DNA from: Pontimicrobium sp. SW4
GTDB taxonomy: Bacteria > Bacteroidota > Bacteroidia > Flavobacteriales > Flavobacteriaceae
Assembly: GCF_039954625.1 (NCBI RefSeq)
Contig: NZ_CP157199.1
Span: forward strand, 3,286,001 to 3,350,000
DNA length: 64,000 nt
Reading direction: 5' to 3'
Shown: piece after piece, positions 37,065 through 46,538 of the stretch
Position numbering within the stretch: the first letter of the stretch is position 1
How the letters are laid out: every line of letters starts with the position of its first letter
Position numbers and translations under genes: made by a program
The notes under the pieces: model-generated
What the model saw: the letters and a program-made list of their open reading frames with translations, nothing else
The model's database searches: none
What the model was told of the DNA's origin: nothing

Positions 37065-37098
37065 AAAAACTCTATTGATTATATCGATAGAGTTTTTT
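37065..37098 (+). terminator. Intrinsic terminator of hmgA-hppD
   Basis: AAAAACTCTAT (37065-37075) pairs with ATAGAGTTTTT (37087-37097), with further pairing toward the loop, and ends in T6. It lies 25 bases after the hppD stop. Confidence 0.85.
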
Positions 37099-37189
37099 GG
37101 TTTTAATACTTTTGGAACAGTAATTGTATTTTCAAGTATTATAAACAATAAAAACTTAATTAAATGGTTTTAGTATAATTACTCAAATT

Positions 37190-37969
37190 ATGAAAAAAAA
37201 TCTACTTATATTACTTGTATTACTGCTATGTATACCTTTGTTTGCCCAACAAGAGTCTGCATATCAATCAGGAGAATGGTTTAAATTTAAAATGAGCTAT
37301 AGTGGCTGGATGAAAGCTGGTGAAGCCACTATGGAAATAAAAGAAAAGAAATTAGAAGGGAAACCTGTATTTCATGTTGTTGGCAAAGGAAAAACAACTG
37401 GTGCAATAGGTTGGTTTTTTAAAGTAAGAGACAGATATGAAAGTTACTTTGATAAAGAAAGTAATCTGCCTTATAAGTTTATAAGAGATATTAATGAAGG
37501 AGGTCATACCAAAAATCTAGAGATAGAATTTGATCAAGTAAATCAAAAAGCTTACGTAAATAATATTAAGAAAAAAAGAAAAACGATTCATGATACTGAG
37601 CTTGGTGTACAAGATATGGTATCTGCATTTTATTATTTGCGTAATAATTACGATACTACAAATATTAAACCAGGTGATGAAGTAAATTTAACCATGTTTT
37701 TTGACTTTGAAAACTATAATTTCAAACTAAAATACTTAGGTGAAGAAACTATTAAAACTAATTTTGGAAAAGTAAAATGCTTAATGTTTAGGCCATATGT
37801 TATGGCTGGACGTGTTTTTAAAGAAGAAGAAAGTTTAACTTTATGGGTAAGCGCTGATAAAAATAAAATACCTTTGCGATTAAAAGCAGACTTAGCTATA
37901 GGCTCTTTAAGAGCTGATTTAGAAGCTTTTAAAGGGTTGAAGCACCCATTTGAAATACAATTTGATTAA
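37190..37969 (+). CDS. DUF3108 domain-containing exported protein
   Basis: 259 residues; signal 'LLILLVLLLCIPLFAQ'. The body has the DUF3108 pattern: 'YQSGEWFKFKMSYSGWMKAGEATMEI', 'VVGKGKTTGAIGWFFKVRDRYESYFD', 'DMVSAFYYLRN' and 'LTLWVSADKNKIPLRLKADLAIGSLRADLEAF'. The family is periplasmic, beta-rich and lipocalin- or LolA/B-like; its function is not established. kynA follows after five bases. Confidence 0.87.
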   Translation: MKKNLLILLVLLLCIPLFAQQESAYQSGEWFKFKMSYSGWMKAGEATMEIKEKKLEGKPVFHVVGKGKTTGAIGWFFKVRDRYESYFDKESNLPYKFIRDINEGGHTKNLEIEFDQVNQKAYVNNIKKKRKTIHDTELGVQDMVSAFYYLRNNYDTTNIKPGDEVNLTMFFDFENYNFKLKYLGEETIKTNFGKVKCLMFRPYVMAGRVFKEEESLTLWVSADKNKIPLRLKADLAIGSLRADLEAFKGLKHPFEIQFD

Positions 37970-37974
37970 TAATT

Positions 37975-38907
37975 ATGTCTAACCAACCAGATTATACCCA
38001 CTTATTAAATAAAATTCAACAAAAGTACGACGCCGAGAGTGAAGATACCGAAAACTACCTAGAGGGTTTACTATATTCAAACTCTATTACTTATTGGGAC
38101 TATATTCATACGGATGCCTTGTTAAGTCTTCAAATACAACGTACTACGTTTCCCGATGAAATGGTGTTTATTACTTATCATCAAATAAATGAGTTGCTTT
38201 TTAAAATGATTCTTTGGGAGATTTCTCAAGTTGCTGAAAATAAATGCTTAACAGCTAAATTCTTTGAAGAAAAGCTCATGCGTATTAGTCGATATTTTGA
38301 TATGCTAACGACCTCTTTTAATATTATGCGAGAAGGAATGGATGTCGAGCAGTACAGTAAATTTAGGCATACTTTAACACCTGCAAGTGGGTTTCAAAGT
38401 GGGCAATATAGAAAAATCGAGTTTGCTTCAACCGAGCTTATCAACCTAATCGATAGTAGATTTAGAAAAACGATAGATAGAAATACAGCTTTTGAACATG
38501 CTTTTGAGCATTTGTATTGGCAAGCAGCAGGAAAAGACTATAAAACGGGAAGTAAATCTAAGCTCTTAATTAATTTTGAAAACCGTTACAAGGAAGAGTT
38601 TATAACTTTCATGAAAATTTATAATACCAAAAATTTATGGTCAAGATTTAAAGAGTTGCCAGATAAAGATCAAAAAAATGAAGCATTAGTTAAAGCGATG
38701 AGACATTATGACTATACGGTAAATATCACTTGGGTTATGGCACATTATCAAGCTGCTGTGCACTATATTTTGGGGCCAGAAGGAGATGGTGAAGCAACTG
38801 GCGGAAGTGATTGGCAAAAATACATGCATCCAAAGTACCAAAAACGCATATTTTTTCCAGAACTTTGGAGTCAACAAGAAATAGATAATTGGGGAGAAAA
38901 TGTTTAA
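37975..38907 (+). CDS. kynA: Tryptophan 2,3-dioxygenase family protein
   Basis: 310 residues. The N-terminal segment 'YWDYIHTDALLSLQ' then 'DEMVFITYHQINELLFKMILWEI' is the classic TDO signature, with the His of YHQ near the substrate. 'LTPASGFQSGQYRKIEF' and 'HYILGPEGDGEATGGSDWQKYM' give the substrate and loop motifs; a heme-ligand His lies in the 'WVMAHYQAAVHYI' helix. It opens tryptophan's indole ring to N-formylkynurenine. With hmgA-hppD nearby, the area is devoted to aromatic amino-acid oxidation. Confidence 0.9.
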   Translation: MSNQPDYTHLLNKIQQKYDAESEDTENYLEGLLYSNSITYWDYIHTDALLSLQIQRTTFPDEMVFITYHQINELLFKMILWEISQVAENKCLTAKFFEEKLMRISRYFDMLTTSFNIMREGMDVEQYSKFRHTLTPASGFQSGQYRKIEFASTELINLIDSRFRKTIDRNTAFEHAFEHLYWQAAGKDYKTGSKSKLLINFENRYKEEFITFMKIYNTKNLWSRFKELPDKDQKNEALVKAMRHYDYTVNITWVMAHYQAAVHYILGPEGDGEATGGSDWQKYMHPKYQKRIFFPELWSQQEIDNWGENV

Positions 38908-40258
38908 TATGATTTTTCAGAATAAAAAACTTCAAAAGGGGCTTTTAATATTTACATTATCTGTTGGAATAGTATCTTGTAAACAAGAACCAAAAGTAGA
39001 TATTAATAGTGATGAAATAGCTTTAGAAGAAGAGAAAGAAATCGAAAAATATGAGTTTGGCTTTAACCTAAACGATTTCATTGTAGTAAGAGATACTATA
39101 AGAAGAGGGGATAGTTTTGGTCAAATACTAGAACGGAATAAGATAGGATATCCTCAAATTTATAACATCGTTGAAAAAACCAAAGATTCTTTTAATATTG
39201 CAAGACTTCAAGAAGGAAAACCATATACACTACTTTGCTCTAAAGACTCTTTACAATTACCAACATGTTTTATTTATCAGCCTAATAAGGAAGATTATGT
39301 AGTTATTAATTTCCAAGATTCTATTCATGCATATTCCAATAAAAAACCAATTAAATATGTTGAAAAAGAGGCAACAGGAACCATTGCTCCTGGATCAAAT
39401 ATCTCTCAAGTATTAGACGAACTAGGATTAAGCCAGAGGTTGGCATATATGATGGCTGACGATATTTACGCATGGACTATTGATTTTAATAGATTGCAAC
39501 AAGGCGATAAATTCAAAGTAATTTACACCGATAAATATATTGACGATAGTACTTATGTTGGAGTTCATAAAATAAAAGCGGCCTATTTTGAGCATAACAA
39601 AGAACCTTTTTATGCTTTTGAATTTGAAACCGATAAAGAAAGAGGATTTAAAGATTACTTTAGCGAAGACGCTAAAAATTTACGTAGAGCATTTTTAAAA
39701 GCACCTGTGCAATTTAGTCGTGTGTCTTCAAGGTATAACTTAAAAAGACGCATTGCCTATTATGGCAATAGAGTAAGACCTCATAAAGGAACTGACTTTG
39801 CGGCAAGTATTGGTACACCTATTTTAGCAACAGCAAATGGTACAGTAACTAGTTCAAGTTATACTAGAGGTAATGGTAAATATGTAAAAATAAAGCACAA
39901 TGCTACGTATAGCACCCAGTATTTGCATATGAAAAACAGAAATGTAAAGGTTGGACAATTTGTAAAACAAGGAGATGTTATTGGTTGGGTAGGTATGACT
40001 GGAAACACAGGAGGGCCTCATGTGTGCTATCGTTTTTGGAAAAACGGAAAACAAGTAGACCCTTTTAAACAAAAGCTACCTGAAGCAGAACCGATTTCTG
40101 ATAGTCTTAAGGCTGAGTATTTAGAGTTTATTAAGCCACTTAAAGCTCAACTAGATGGTATTGAATTTTTAAGGAATCAACTGGAAATTAAAATAGATAG
40201 TACTAAGGTTTTAGATAATCAAATATTGGTAGAAGACGATTTAATAACCGAAAAATAA
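38900..40258 (+). CDS. M23-family peptidoglycan endopeptidase lipoprotein with HxC zinc motif
   Basis: 452 residues; lipoprotein signal with 'LLIFTLSVGIVSC', Cys27 (start at 38900, or 38909, which clears the 8-base overlap with kynA). Residues about 60-260 are an OapA/LysM-like N-terminal region as in MepM ('DTIRRGDSFGQILERNKIG'). The LytM domain has His295 and Asp299 in 'RPHKGTDFAA' and His343 in 'QYLHMKNR'. The final motif reads 'GGPHVCYRFW', so Cys376 replaces the zinc-ligand His of HxH. Likely a cell-wall cross-link hydrolase used in growth; pgi starts at its last base. Confidence 0.9.
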   Translation: MFNMIFQNKKLQKGLLIFTLSVGIVSCKQEPKVDINSDEIALEEEKEIEKYEFGFNLNDFIVVRDTIRRGDSFGQILERNKIGYPQIYNIVEKTKDSFNIARLQEGKPYTLLCSKDSLQLPTCFIYQPNKEDYVVINFQDSIHAYSNKKPIKYVEKEATGTIAPGSNISQVLDELGLSQRLAYMMADDIYAWTIDFNRLQQGDKFKVIYTDKYIDDSTYVGVHKIKAAYFEHNKEPFYAFEFETDKERGFKDYFSEDAKNLRRAFLKAPVQFSRVSSRYNLKRRIAYYGNRVRPHKGTDFAASIGTPILATANGTVTSSSYTRGNGKYVKIKHNATYSTQYLHMKNRNVKVGQFVKQGDVIGWVGMTGNTGGPHVCYRFWKNGKQVDPFKQKLPEAEPISDSLKAEYLEFIKPLKAQLDGIEFLRNQLEIKIDSTKVLDNQILVEDDLITEK

Positions 40259-41904
40259 TGGCTTTAAAGAGCATCAACCCAACCAAAACTAAAGCTTGGA
40301 AAAAGCTTGAAGAACATTTTAAAGATATAGAAAATGTTCACATGACACAATGGTTTGAAGAAGATGCAAATCGTGCAAATCGTTTTACTATAAGGTGGGA
40401 CGATTTTTTTGTGGATTATTCGAAAAATAGAATTACTCAATCAACCATTGATTTGTTTTTGGAATTAGCAGAAGAAATTGAATTAAAAGAAGCTATATCT
40501 AGCTATTTTTCAGGAGATAAAATAAATCAAACAGAGGACAGAGCAGTATTACATACTGCTTTACGAGCACCAAAAACTGCTCAAATATTTGTTGATGGCG
40601 AAAACATCATTCCTAAGATTTACGAAACCAAGAAAAAAATCGAAACTTTTACAAATAATATTGTAAGTGGTAAGTCAAAAGGGTTTACTGGAAAACCATT
40701 TACAGATATTGTAAATATTGGTATTGGTGGTTCCGATCTTGGTCCATCAATGGTTGTTGATGCTTTAAGCTTTTACAAAAACCATTTAACAACTCATTTT
40801 ATTAGCAATGTAGATGGCGACCATGTTAATGAAGTTTTAAAAAAGTTAAATTCAGAGACAACCCTATTTGTTATTGTTTCTAAGACATTTACCACTCAGG
40901 AAACATTGTCCAACGCCAATACCATTAGAAAATGGTTTTTACAATCTATAAAAAAGAGTAGTGTTTCTAAACATTTTGTTGCAGTATCTACTAATATCGA
41001 AAAAGCTAAAGATTTTGGTGTTTTAGAAGATAATATATTTCCAATGTGGGATTGGGTTGGTGGACGATTTTCATTATGGAGTGCAGTTGGGTTAAGTATA
41101 AGCTTATCGGTTGGATATAAAAACTTTGAAAACTTATTAGAAGGTGCTCATAAAATGGATAAGCATTTTAAAAACGAGCCGTTTCAATCAAATATTCCTG
41201 TAATTACAGCTTTTATAAGTATTTGGTATAATAATTTTTTTAAGACTCAAAGCGAGGCAATAATACCATATACACAGTACTTAAATCAATTTACAACATA
41301 TCTTCAGCAGGCGACTATGGAAAGCAACGGAAAAACGATTGCTAGAAATGGAGATAAGGTTAATTACCAAACTGGGAATATAATTTGGGGGGAACCAGGA
41401 ACAAATTCCCAACATGCTTTTTTTCAATTATTGCATCAAGGAACAAAATTAGTCCCTACCGATTTTATAGGTTATAAAGAAAGTTTGCATGGTAATAGAG
41501 ACCATCAAGATAAACTCATATCTAATTTTATTGCGCAAACGGAAGCACTACTATATGGTAAACCTAAAGAAGTGGTCGAAAAAGAGTTACTAAATTCTAA
41601 ATTATCAAAAGAAGCAATAAGACAATTAAGTCCGTTTAAAGTGTTTAAGGGCAACAAGCCAACGACAACATTTTTTATAAATAAGCTAACGCCAAAAAGT
41701 CTTGGGAAGTTAATTGCTATATACGAACATAAAATATTTGTACAAGGTGTAATATGGAATATTTATAGTTACGATCAATTTGGTGTTGAGTTAGGAAAAC
41801 AGTTAGCCACAAGTGTATTGGAAGAGTTTAATAATTCCAAAAGTAAGAGCCACGATTCTTCTACTAAAAATCTTATTAATCATTATAGGAGTTCATCGAA
41901 GTAA
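40258..41904 (+). CDS. pgi: Glucose-6-phosphate isomerase
   Basis: 548 residues, normal length. It interconverts glucose-6-phosphate and fructose-6-phosphate. 'NIGIGGSDLGPSMVVDAL', 'VSKTFTTQETLSNA', 'WDWVGGRFSLWSAVGLSI' and 'GTNSQHAFFQLLHQGTKLVPTDFI' are the sugar-phosphate sites, and 'NIYSYDQFGVELGKQLA' is the C-terminal signature. The ATG overlaps the stop of the M23 gene by one base (TAATG), so the two are coupled. Confidence 0.97.
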   Translation: MALKSINPTKTKAWKKLEEHFKDIENVHMTQWFEEDANRANRFTIRWDDFFVDYSKNRITQSTIDLFLELAEEIELKEAISSYFSGDKINQTEDRAVLHTALRAPKTAQIFVDGENIIPKIYETKKKIETFTNNIVSGKSKGFTGKPFTDIVNIGIGGSDLGPSMVVDALSFYKNHLTTHFISNVDGDHVNEVLKKLNSETTLFVIVSKTFTTQETLSNANTIRKWFLQSIKKSSVSKHFVAVSTNIEKAKDFGVLEDNIFPMWDWVGGRFSLWSAVGLSISLSVGYKNFENLLEGAHKMDKHFKNEPFQSNIPVITAFISIWYNNFFKTQSEAIIPYTQYLNQFTTYLQQATMESNGKTIARNGDKVNYQTGNIIWGEPGTNSQHAFFQLLHQGTKLVPTDFIGYKESLHGNRDHQDKLISNFIAQTEALLYGKPKEVVEKELLNSKLSKEAIRQLSPFKVFKGNKPTTTFFINKLTPKSLGKLIAIYEHKIFVQGVIWNIYSYDQFGVELGKQLATSVLEEFNNSKSKSHDSSTKNLINHYRSSSK

Positions 41905-41941
41905 TTGTTGAGTTTTTCTACTAAAGGTTATTAAGTTAAAA

Positions 41942-41974
41942 TTTGTTAAAATTCAACAATAGTATGTATATTTG
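41942..41974 (+). promoter_or_regulatory. Promoter of the TonB receptor gene at 42066 (-33/-7 pair)
   Basis: TTTG (41942-41945) and TATATTTG (41967-41974) are 21 bases apart, near the spacing of the Bacteroidota -33/-7 consensus. Transcription would start about 7 bases later and leave a leader of about 85 bases. That leader contains TTAACT-ATA-AGTTAA (41989-42003) and AACTA-A-TAGTT (42015-42025), two small dyads that may fold or bind a regulator. It is the best-formed promoter in the window. Confidence 0.6.
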
Positions 41975-42065
41975 CAGCGGTAAAATTCTTAACTATAAGT
42001 TAATGAATAATGACAACTAATAGTTAATTTTGCCTAGAACTAAAAAATCAATTTAATTTTTCAGT

Positions 42066-44750
42066 ATGAAAAAAACTACTCAATTTTTATTACTTGCTTT
42101 AGCATTAGTGTTTACTTCAAATACAATAGCTCAAAGTAAAGTTACAGGAATCATTATGGATTCTGAACTGAATGCTCCATTACCTGGGGCAAACATCCTT
42201 GAAAAAGGAACAACAAATGGAGCATCTACAGATTTTGATGGGAAATTCACTTTAACCACTCAAGCAGCTTCAGGACAGATAGTTATATCTTATGTAGGAT
42301 ATGAATCTGTAACGTTGAAATTTGATGGTAATACTAACTTAGGAACAGTTACATTGTTTCCTGATAACGCTTTAGAAGAAATCGTTGTTGTTGGTACAGG
42401 ACTTATTGATTTAGCCGATGATAGAAAAACACCAGTAGCCGTGTCTACTATTACAGCTGCTGAGATTCAAAAGAAAATTGGAACGCAAGACATTACAATG
42501 ACACTTGTAAACACACCTTCAATTTATGTTGCAGGTCAAGCAGGTGGATTTGGAGATTCTAGAATTAACGTTCGTGGTTTTGGACAAGAGAATACAGCTT
42601 ACCTATTAAACGGACAACCAATTAATGGTATGGAAGATGGTAGAATGTATTGGTCAAACTGGTCTGGAATTAACGATATTGCAAGTGCAGTTCAAATTCA
42701 AAGAGGACTAGGCTCTTCTAAATTAGCAATTTCTTCAGTAGGTGGTACAACAAACTTTGTAACTAAAACTACTGATAAAAGAGAATCTGGATTTGTATAT
42801 GCTGGTGTAGCTAATAACGATTACATTAAAACAACGTACCAATACAGTACTGGGAAATCTGAAAAGGGTTGGGGAGCAAGCTTTATGTTATCTCACTGGC
42901 AAGGTGATGGCTACAACGAAGGAAACTTTGGGGCTGGTCAAACATATTTCTTATCTGTAGGATATACACCTAACGAGACTCATAACTTTAACTTTTTAAT
43001 TACTGGAGCACCTCAGTTTCATGATCAAAACTTTTCAAAAAGATTATCTGATTATGAGAAGTACGGTAGGAGATATAACAATAACTGGGGGACCTACAAA
43101 GGTAAATATATGACTGAAAGAAGAAACTTTTACCATAAACCTGTTGCCAACTTAAACTGGGATTATAAAATTAGTGACGATACTAATTTATCTACTGTGT
43201 TATATGCATCTTGGGGACGAGGTGGAGGAACTGGAAACAGAGGTAGTCGTATTAGAACTGCTGAAGGACGTATAGATTATGATGCAATTTATGCTTACAA
43301 CTTATCAACTTCTGGAGCTGGAGGAAACTTTGCTGCAGAGGGCGGATATATTACTCGTTCGTCAATGAACTTACACAGTTGGTATGGAGTTGTTTCTAAT
43401 TTAGAAACACAACTTAGCGAAAACCTTTCATTTAATGTTGGTTTAGATTTAAGAACATACTATGGAGAACATTTTAGAATTGTTGAAAATTTTCACGGTT
43501 TAACTTCATGGCAAGAAAATATTCGTTTAAGAGATGAAAATCATCAAACATATGGATCTTTTGGTACTTATAAAAACGTAATTACAACTAGAGACATGGC
43601 TGCAAACCCATGGACAGCTATGTTCGCTAAGTTTGATGAAGACGAGAAAATTGCTTATAGTAATGACGAGCGTATTTCTTATGCAGGTTTGTTTACTCAA
43701 TTAGAATATTCTACTGATAGATTTTCTGCATTCTTCCAAGGAGCACTATCAAATCAATCACACCAACGTTTTGATCATTATCAGTATGCCGACCAATCAC
43801 TTATAGATGGTACATCATCGCAATGGACTGGAACACCACTTCCTTCAGGAACTGTGGATGCAGTTGACTCTGAGAAAGTAAACAACATTGGTTACAATGT
43901 TAAAGGTGGCTTAGGATTTGTATTAGATGAAGCTGAAGAAAATAAGGCATATGTTAATGCAGGACTTTATTCAAGACAACCTTATCATGATAATATCTTT
44001 CCTCAGTTTAATAACCAAGTAAGTCCTGGTCACCAAAACGAAACTATTTTTGGTCTTGAAGCGGGATATTCTTATAGTACAAGAGAATTCTCTGCTAATG
44101 TAAACTTATATAGAACATCTTGGAAAGATAGAGTTGTAAGTTCATCTAATGTTGTAGGTGGTGTTGTTCAAAATACGCTAAACTTTGGTGTAGAGCAATT
44201 ACACTCTGGTGTTGAAATAGATTTTGTAGCAAGACCATCTGATGGATTTAGAGTTAACGGATTTATGTCTGCTGGTAACTGGCAATTTAAAGGGTCATCT
44301 ACAACTCAAATTACTGATGAGGACAGAAATATTATTTCGGAATTTGAAGATGATGTAGATGGCGGCCAAGTTGGTGATGCGGCACAATTCTCTTTAGGAT
44401 TTGGTATTGATGTTGATTTAGCTGAAAGATTTTCTTGGGATGCTGACTTTAGATTTTATGATAGACTTTATGCTGATGTAGGGGCAGTTAAAGAAAATTT
44501 AAGATTACCTGCTTACAAGATTGTTGATACTGGGGTATCATACAAAATGTTAGTAGGAAAAGATAAAGACAAGTCTGTAAACATTAGAGCAAACGTAAAT
44601 AACGTGTTCTATGAGATTTATCTTTCTGACTTAAGAACAAACATAGAAGCAACAGGTGGAGAAGCTAATTTTAAAGGAATTAGCAATCGTAATCAAGGTT
44701 ACTTTGGCTTAGGTAGAACTTGGAATGTAAGCTTACGTTACAAATTCTAA
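42066..44750 (+). CDS. TonB-dependent receptor with carboxypeptidase-regulatory-like domain
   Basis: 894 residues; signal 'FLLLALALVFTSNTIAQ'. CarboxypepD_reg domain at about 25-115 ('VTGIIMDSELNAPLPGANIL'), plug at about 130-250 ('INVRGFGQENTAYLLNGQPINGM', 'VQIQRGLGSSKLAISSVGGTTNFV'), and a barrel ending 'NVSLRYKF'. The segment 'YWSNWSGINDI' is shared with the other receptor at 46539 ('QWSNWGGLNDV'), so both belong to one subfamily. It stands alone with its own promoter and terminator and has no SusD. The substrate is unknown. Confidence 0.93.
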   Translation: MKKTTQFLLLALALVFTSNTIAQSKVTGIIMDSELNAPLPGANILEKGTTNGASTDFDGKFTLTTQAASGQIVISYVGYESVTLKFDGNTNLGTVTLFPDNALEEIVVVGTGLIDLADDRKTPVAVSTITAAEIQKKIGTQDITMTLVNTPSIYVAGQAGGFGDSRINVRGFGQENTAYLLNGQPINGMEDGRMYWSNWSGINDIASAVQIQRGLGSSKLAISSVGGTTNFVTKTTDKRESGFVYAGVANNDYIKTTYQYSTGKSEKGWGASFMLSHWQGDGYNEGNFGAGQTYFLSVGYTPNETHNFNFLITGAPQFHDQNFSKRLSDYEKYGRRYNNNWGTYKGKYMTERRNFYHKPVANLNWDYKISDDTNLSTVLYASWGRGGGTGNRGSRIRTAEGRIDYDAIYAYNLSTSGAGGNFAAEGGYITRSSMNLHSWYGVVSNLETQLSENLSFNVGLDLRTYYGEHFRIVENFHGLTSWQENIRLRDENHQTYGSFGTYKNVITTRDMAANPWTAMFAKFDEDEKIAYSNDERISYAGLFTQLEYSTDRFSAFFQGALSNQSHQRFDHYQYADQSLIDGTSSQWTGTPLPSGTVDAVDSEKVNNIGYNVKGGLGFVLDEAEENKAYVNAGLYSRQPYHDNIFPQFNNQVSPGHQNETIFGLEAGYSYSTREFSANVNLYRTSWKDRVVSSSNVVGGVVQNTLNFGVEQLHSGVEIDFVARPSDGFRVNGFMSAGNWQFKGSSTTQITDEDRNIISEFEDDVDGGQVGDAAQFSLGFGIDVDLAERFSWDADFRFYDRLYADVGAVKENLRLPAYKIVDTGVSYKMLVGKDKDKSVNIRANVNNVFYEIYLSDLRTNIEATGGEANFKGISNRNQGYFGLGRTWNVSLRYKF

Positions 44751-44769
44751 TATTCTAATTATAGATATT

Positions 44770-44800
44770 AAAAAACCTGCTCTAATTGAGCAGGTTTTTT
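44770..44800 (+). terminator. Intrinsic terminator of the TonB receptor gene
   Basis: AAAAAACCTGCTC (44770-44782) and GAGCAGGTTTTTT (44788-44800) pair perfectly around a 5-base loop, 20 bases after the stop. Confidence 0.9.
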
Positions 44801-44816
44801 AATGAATAAAAATCAC

Positions 44817-44824
44817 TATTTTTG
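44817..44824 (+). promoter_or_regulatory. -7 promoter element for the small membrane protein gene
   Basis: TATTTTTG followed by AG matches TAnnTTTG and lies 25 bases before the ATG at 44850, just after the terminator of the receptor gene. Confidence 0.45.
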
Positions 44825-44849
44825 AGTATCAACTAACAAAACAAAAATT

Positions 44850-45287
44850 ATGTATGATATTGTAAAAATACTCCATTCGTATTGGGCATATTTAATATTA
44901 TTTACCCTATTGCTAGGTGTATTAAATGCCATATTAGGACTTGTAGGAAAAAAAGAATACGATGCAAAAGCATTTAGAATTTCTCTTTTTGGATTAATAG
45001 TATCTCACATACAATTATTAATTGGTATAGTATTATATTTTGTATCTCCTATGTTCGATATGTGGAGTGAAATGGGTAGTGAAGTAATGAAAACTGCCTC
45101 AATTAGATTGTATTTAGTAGAACACCCATTTGTAAATATTTTAGCAGTAGCCTTAATCACTATTGGCTATTCTAAACATAAAAAGAAGTTAACGTCAGCA
45201 CCTAAATTTAAAACAATTACTATCTTTTATTTAATTGCACTAATTCTGTTTTTATCTAGAATTCCTTGGGATAAATGGCCTAACTAA
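44850..45287 (+). CDS. Four-helix membrane protein, cytochrome b-like (putative)
   Basis: 145 residues with four hydrophobic helices. Histidines sit in or near them: 'ILHSYWAYLILF', 'VSHIQLLIGIVLY' and 'VEHPFVNILAVALITI'. Such spacing could allow heme b binding, and short relatives in Bacteroidota are sometimes labelled cytochrome b, but I cannot show that heme is bound. It is a single-gene unit between two terminators. Function not established. Confidence 0.65.
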   Translation: MYDIVKILHSYWAYLILFTLLLGVLNAILGLVGKKEYDAKAFRISLFGLIVSHIQLLIGIVLYFVSPMFDMWSEMGSEVMKTASIRLYLVEHPFVNILAVALITIGYSKHKKKLTSAPKFKTITIFYLIALILFLSRIPWDKWPN

Positions 45288-45290
45288 AAT

Positions 45291-45322
45291 AAAAAAGCAG
45301 CAATTAAAATTGCTGCTTTTTT
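45291..45322. terminator. Bidirectional intrinsic terminator
   Basis: AAAAAAGCAGCAATT (45291-45305) and AATTGCTGCTTTTTT (45308-45322) are perfect inverse repeats, lying between the convergent membrane-protein and nuclease genes. Confidence 0.9.
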
Positions 45323-45346
45323 ATTTTACGAATATGAGAAGCCCCA

Positions 45347-46399
45347 TTAGTACACTTCCTTAATAATATGAACATAGACAGGGAAATGATCGCTAAAACC
45401 ATTTGTAAAGCCACCATCAGCGAAACTTCTAAAAGGATAGCCTTTATATTTCCCTTTTTTATTTGTTAAATATTGTTTGTTAAAGATACCAGCTTTGTAA
45501 AACCTATAAGATGAATAATCTTTTTCCAATAAAGGTTTTGTAATTAGTATTTGGTCAAATAAACTCCAAGCGTCTCGATAGGCATTAGACCCTAATCCCT
45601 TTTTAAAAAAGTCTTCCATCGGGTTGTAAATACCTTTAAGCTTTACATCTTCTTTGTTTTTCTCTGTTTTTAAAACATCCTTAAAGCTTGAATTAGTTGG
45701 GTCATCATTGAAATCTCCCATTGAAAATATTTTGGCATAAGGATCGATGGCTTGCAAAGAATCTATGATACGCTTATTTAATTTGGCTGCTGCAATACGT
45801 TTAGGTCTACTTCTTGCTTCTCCACCACTTCTTGAAGGCCAATGACTTACAATTACATGTATCGTTTCTCCTTCAAGTTTTCCGCTTACTAATAATTGGT
45901 CACGAGTATAAACACGTTTTCCAGTATTATCATCATAAATTTTCAATTCATGATTGCTAGTATTAGTAGGAGTAAAAAATTCTTTTTGGTACATTAATGC
46001 AACATCAATTCCTCTAGCATCAGGAGATTCAAAGTGTACAATACCATAATTTTTTGCAACTAAAGCTGGGTCATTTGCTAAATCTTCAACAACCTCTCTG
46101 TTTTCTACTTCCGATAGACCAATAATTACAGGTGTATTTTTAGAGACATCTGCACCAATTTCAGATATAACTCGAGCCATATTCTGGACTTTCTTTTTAT
46201 AAACATCTCCTCTATTAAAGTTAAGCTCCATTATTGGGCTAGCCTCATCAAACTTATTTGGATTGTTAATAGTATCAAATAAGTTTTCAACATTATAAAA
46301 AGCCACAGTATGCACCCTAAATTTTCTTTTTTCTTGTGCATTGGTATTTACAAAAGAAAAAAGAAGTGCTACTACTATTATATAATTTATTTTTTTCAT
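45347..46399 (-). CDS. Exported endonuclease/exonuclease/phosphatase (EEP) family protein
   Basis: 350 residues; signal 'IIVVALLFSFVNTNAQ'. EEP motifs: 'VAFYNVENLFDT' (Asn/Glu metal site), 'VIIGLSEVENREVVEDL', 'DARGIDVALMYQ', 'VIVSHWPSRSGGEARSRP', 'FSMGDFNDDPTNSSF' and 'DHFPVYVHI'. These Mg-dependent phosphodiesterases cut nucleic acids or other phosphodiesters. It diverges from a TonB receptor gene and has a paralogue at 51252-52205. I infer secretion to the periplasm or beyond. Confidence 0.9.
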   Translation of the reverse strand: MKKINYIIVVALLFSFVNTNAQEKRKFRVHTVAFYNVENLFDTINNPNKFDEASPIMELNFNRGDVYKKKVQNMARVISEIGADVSKNTPVIIGLSEVENREVVEDLANDPALVAKNYGIVHFESPDARGIDVALMYQKEFFTPTNTSNHELKIYDDNTGKRVYTRDQLLVSGKLEGETIHVIVSHWPSRSGGEARSRPKRIAAAKLNKRIIDSLQAIDPYAKIFSMGDFNDDPTNSSFKDVLKTEKNKEDVKLKGIYNPMEDFFKKGLGSNAYRDAWSLFDQILITKPLLEKDYSSYRFYKAGIFNKQYLTNKKGKYKGYPFRSFADGGFTNGFSDHFPVYVHIIKEVY

Positions 46400-46445
46400 T
46401 TAAATGTATATTATAAAGCTGTTAAGATACAATCAAAACTTAAGC

Positions 46446-46453
46446 CAAAGGTA
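46446..46453 (-). promoter_or_regulatory. -7 element for the exported EEP nuclease gene
   Basis: On the minus strand TACCTTTG matches TAnnTTTG exactly and lies 46 bases before the ATG at 46399. No clear -33 box. Confidence 0.4.
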
Positions 46454-46538
46454 AATATTAGTCAGAATTTGTGTAAATTAGTAAGCCTAAAAAACTAAAT
46501 TTTTTTAGAGTAAAAAAATATTAATTTTAAAAATTAAA

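Noticed and set aside
36865..37173. Frame overlapping the end of hppD
   Set aside because: It lies mostly inside hppD in another frame and continues across its terminator; no family features.
41904..41960. ATTGTTGA/TCAACAAT inverted repeat after pgi as a terminator
   Set aside because: The loop is 41 bases and there is no T run after it; it overlaps the -33 of the next promoter.
46310..46498. Plus-strand frame across the nuclease/receptor divergent gap
   Set aside because: Covers the start of the exported EEP gene on the opposite strand; Lys/Tyr-rich translation of AT-rich DNA without family features.
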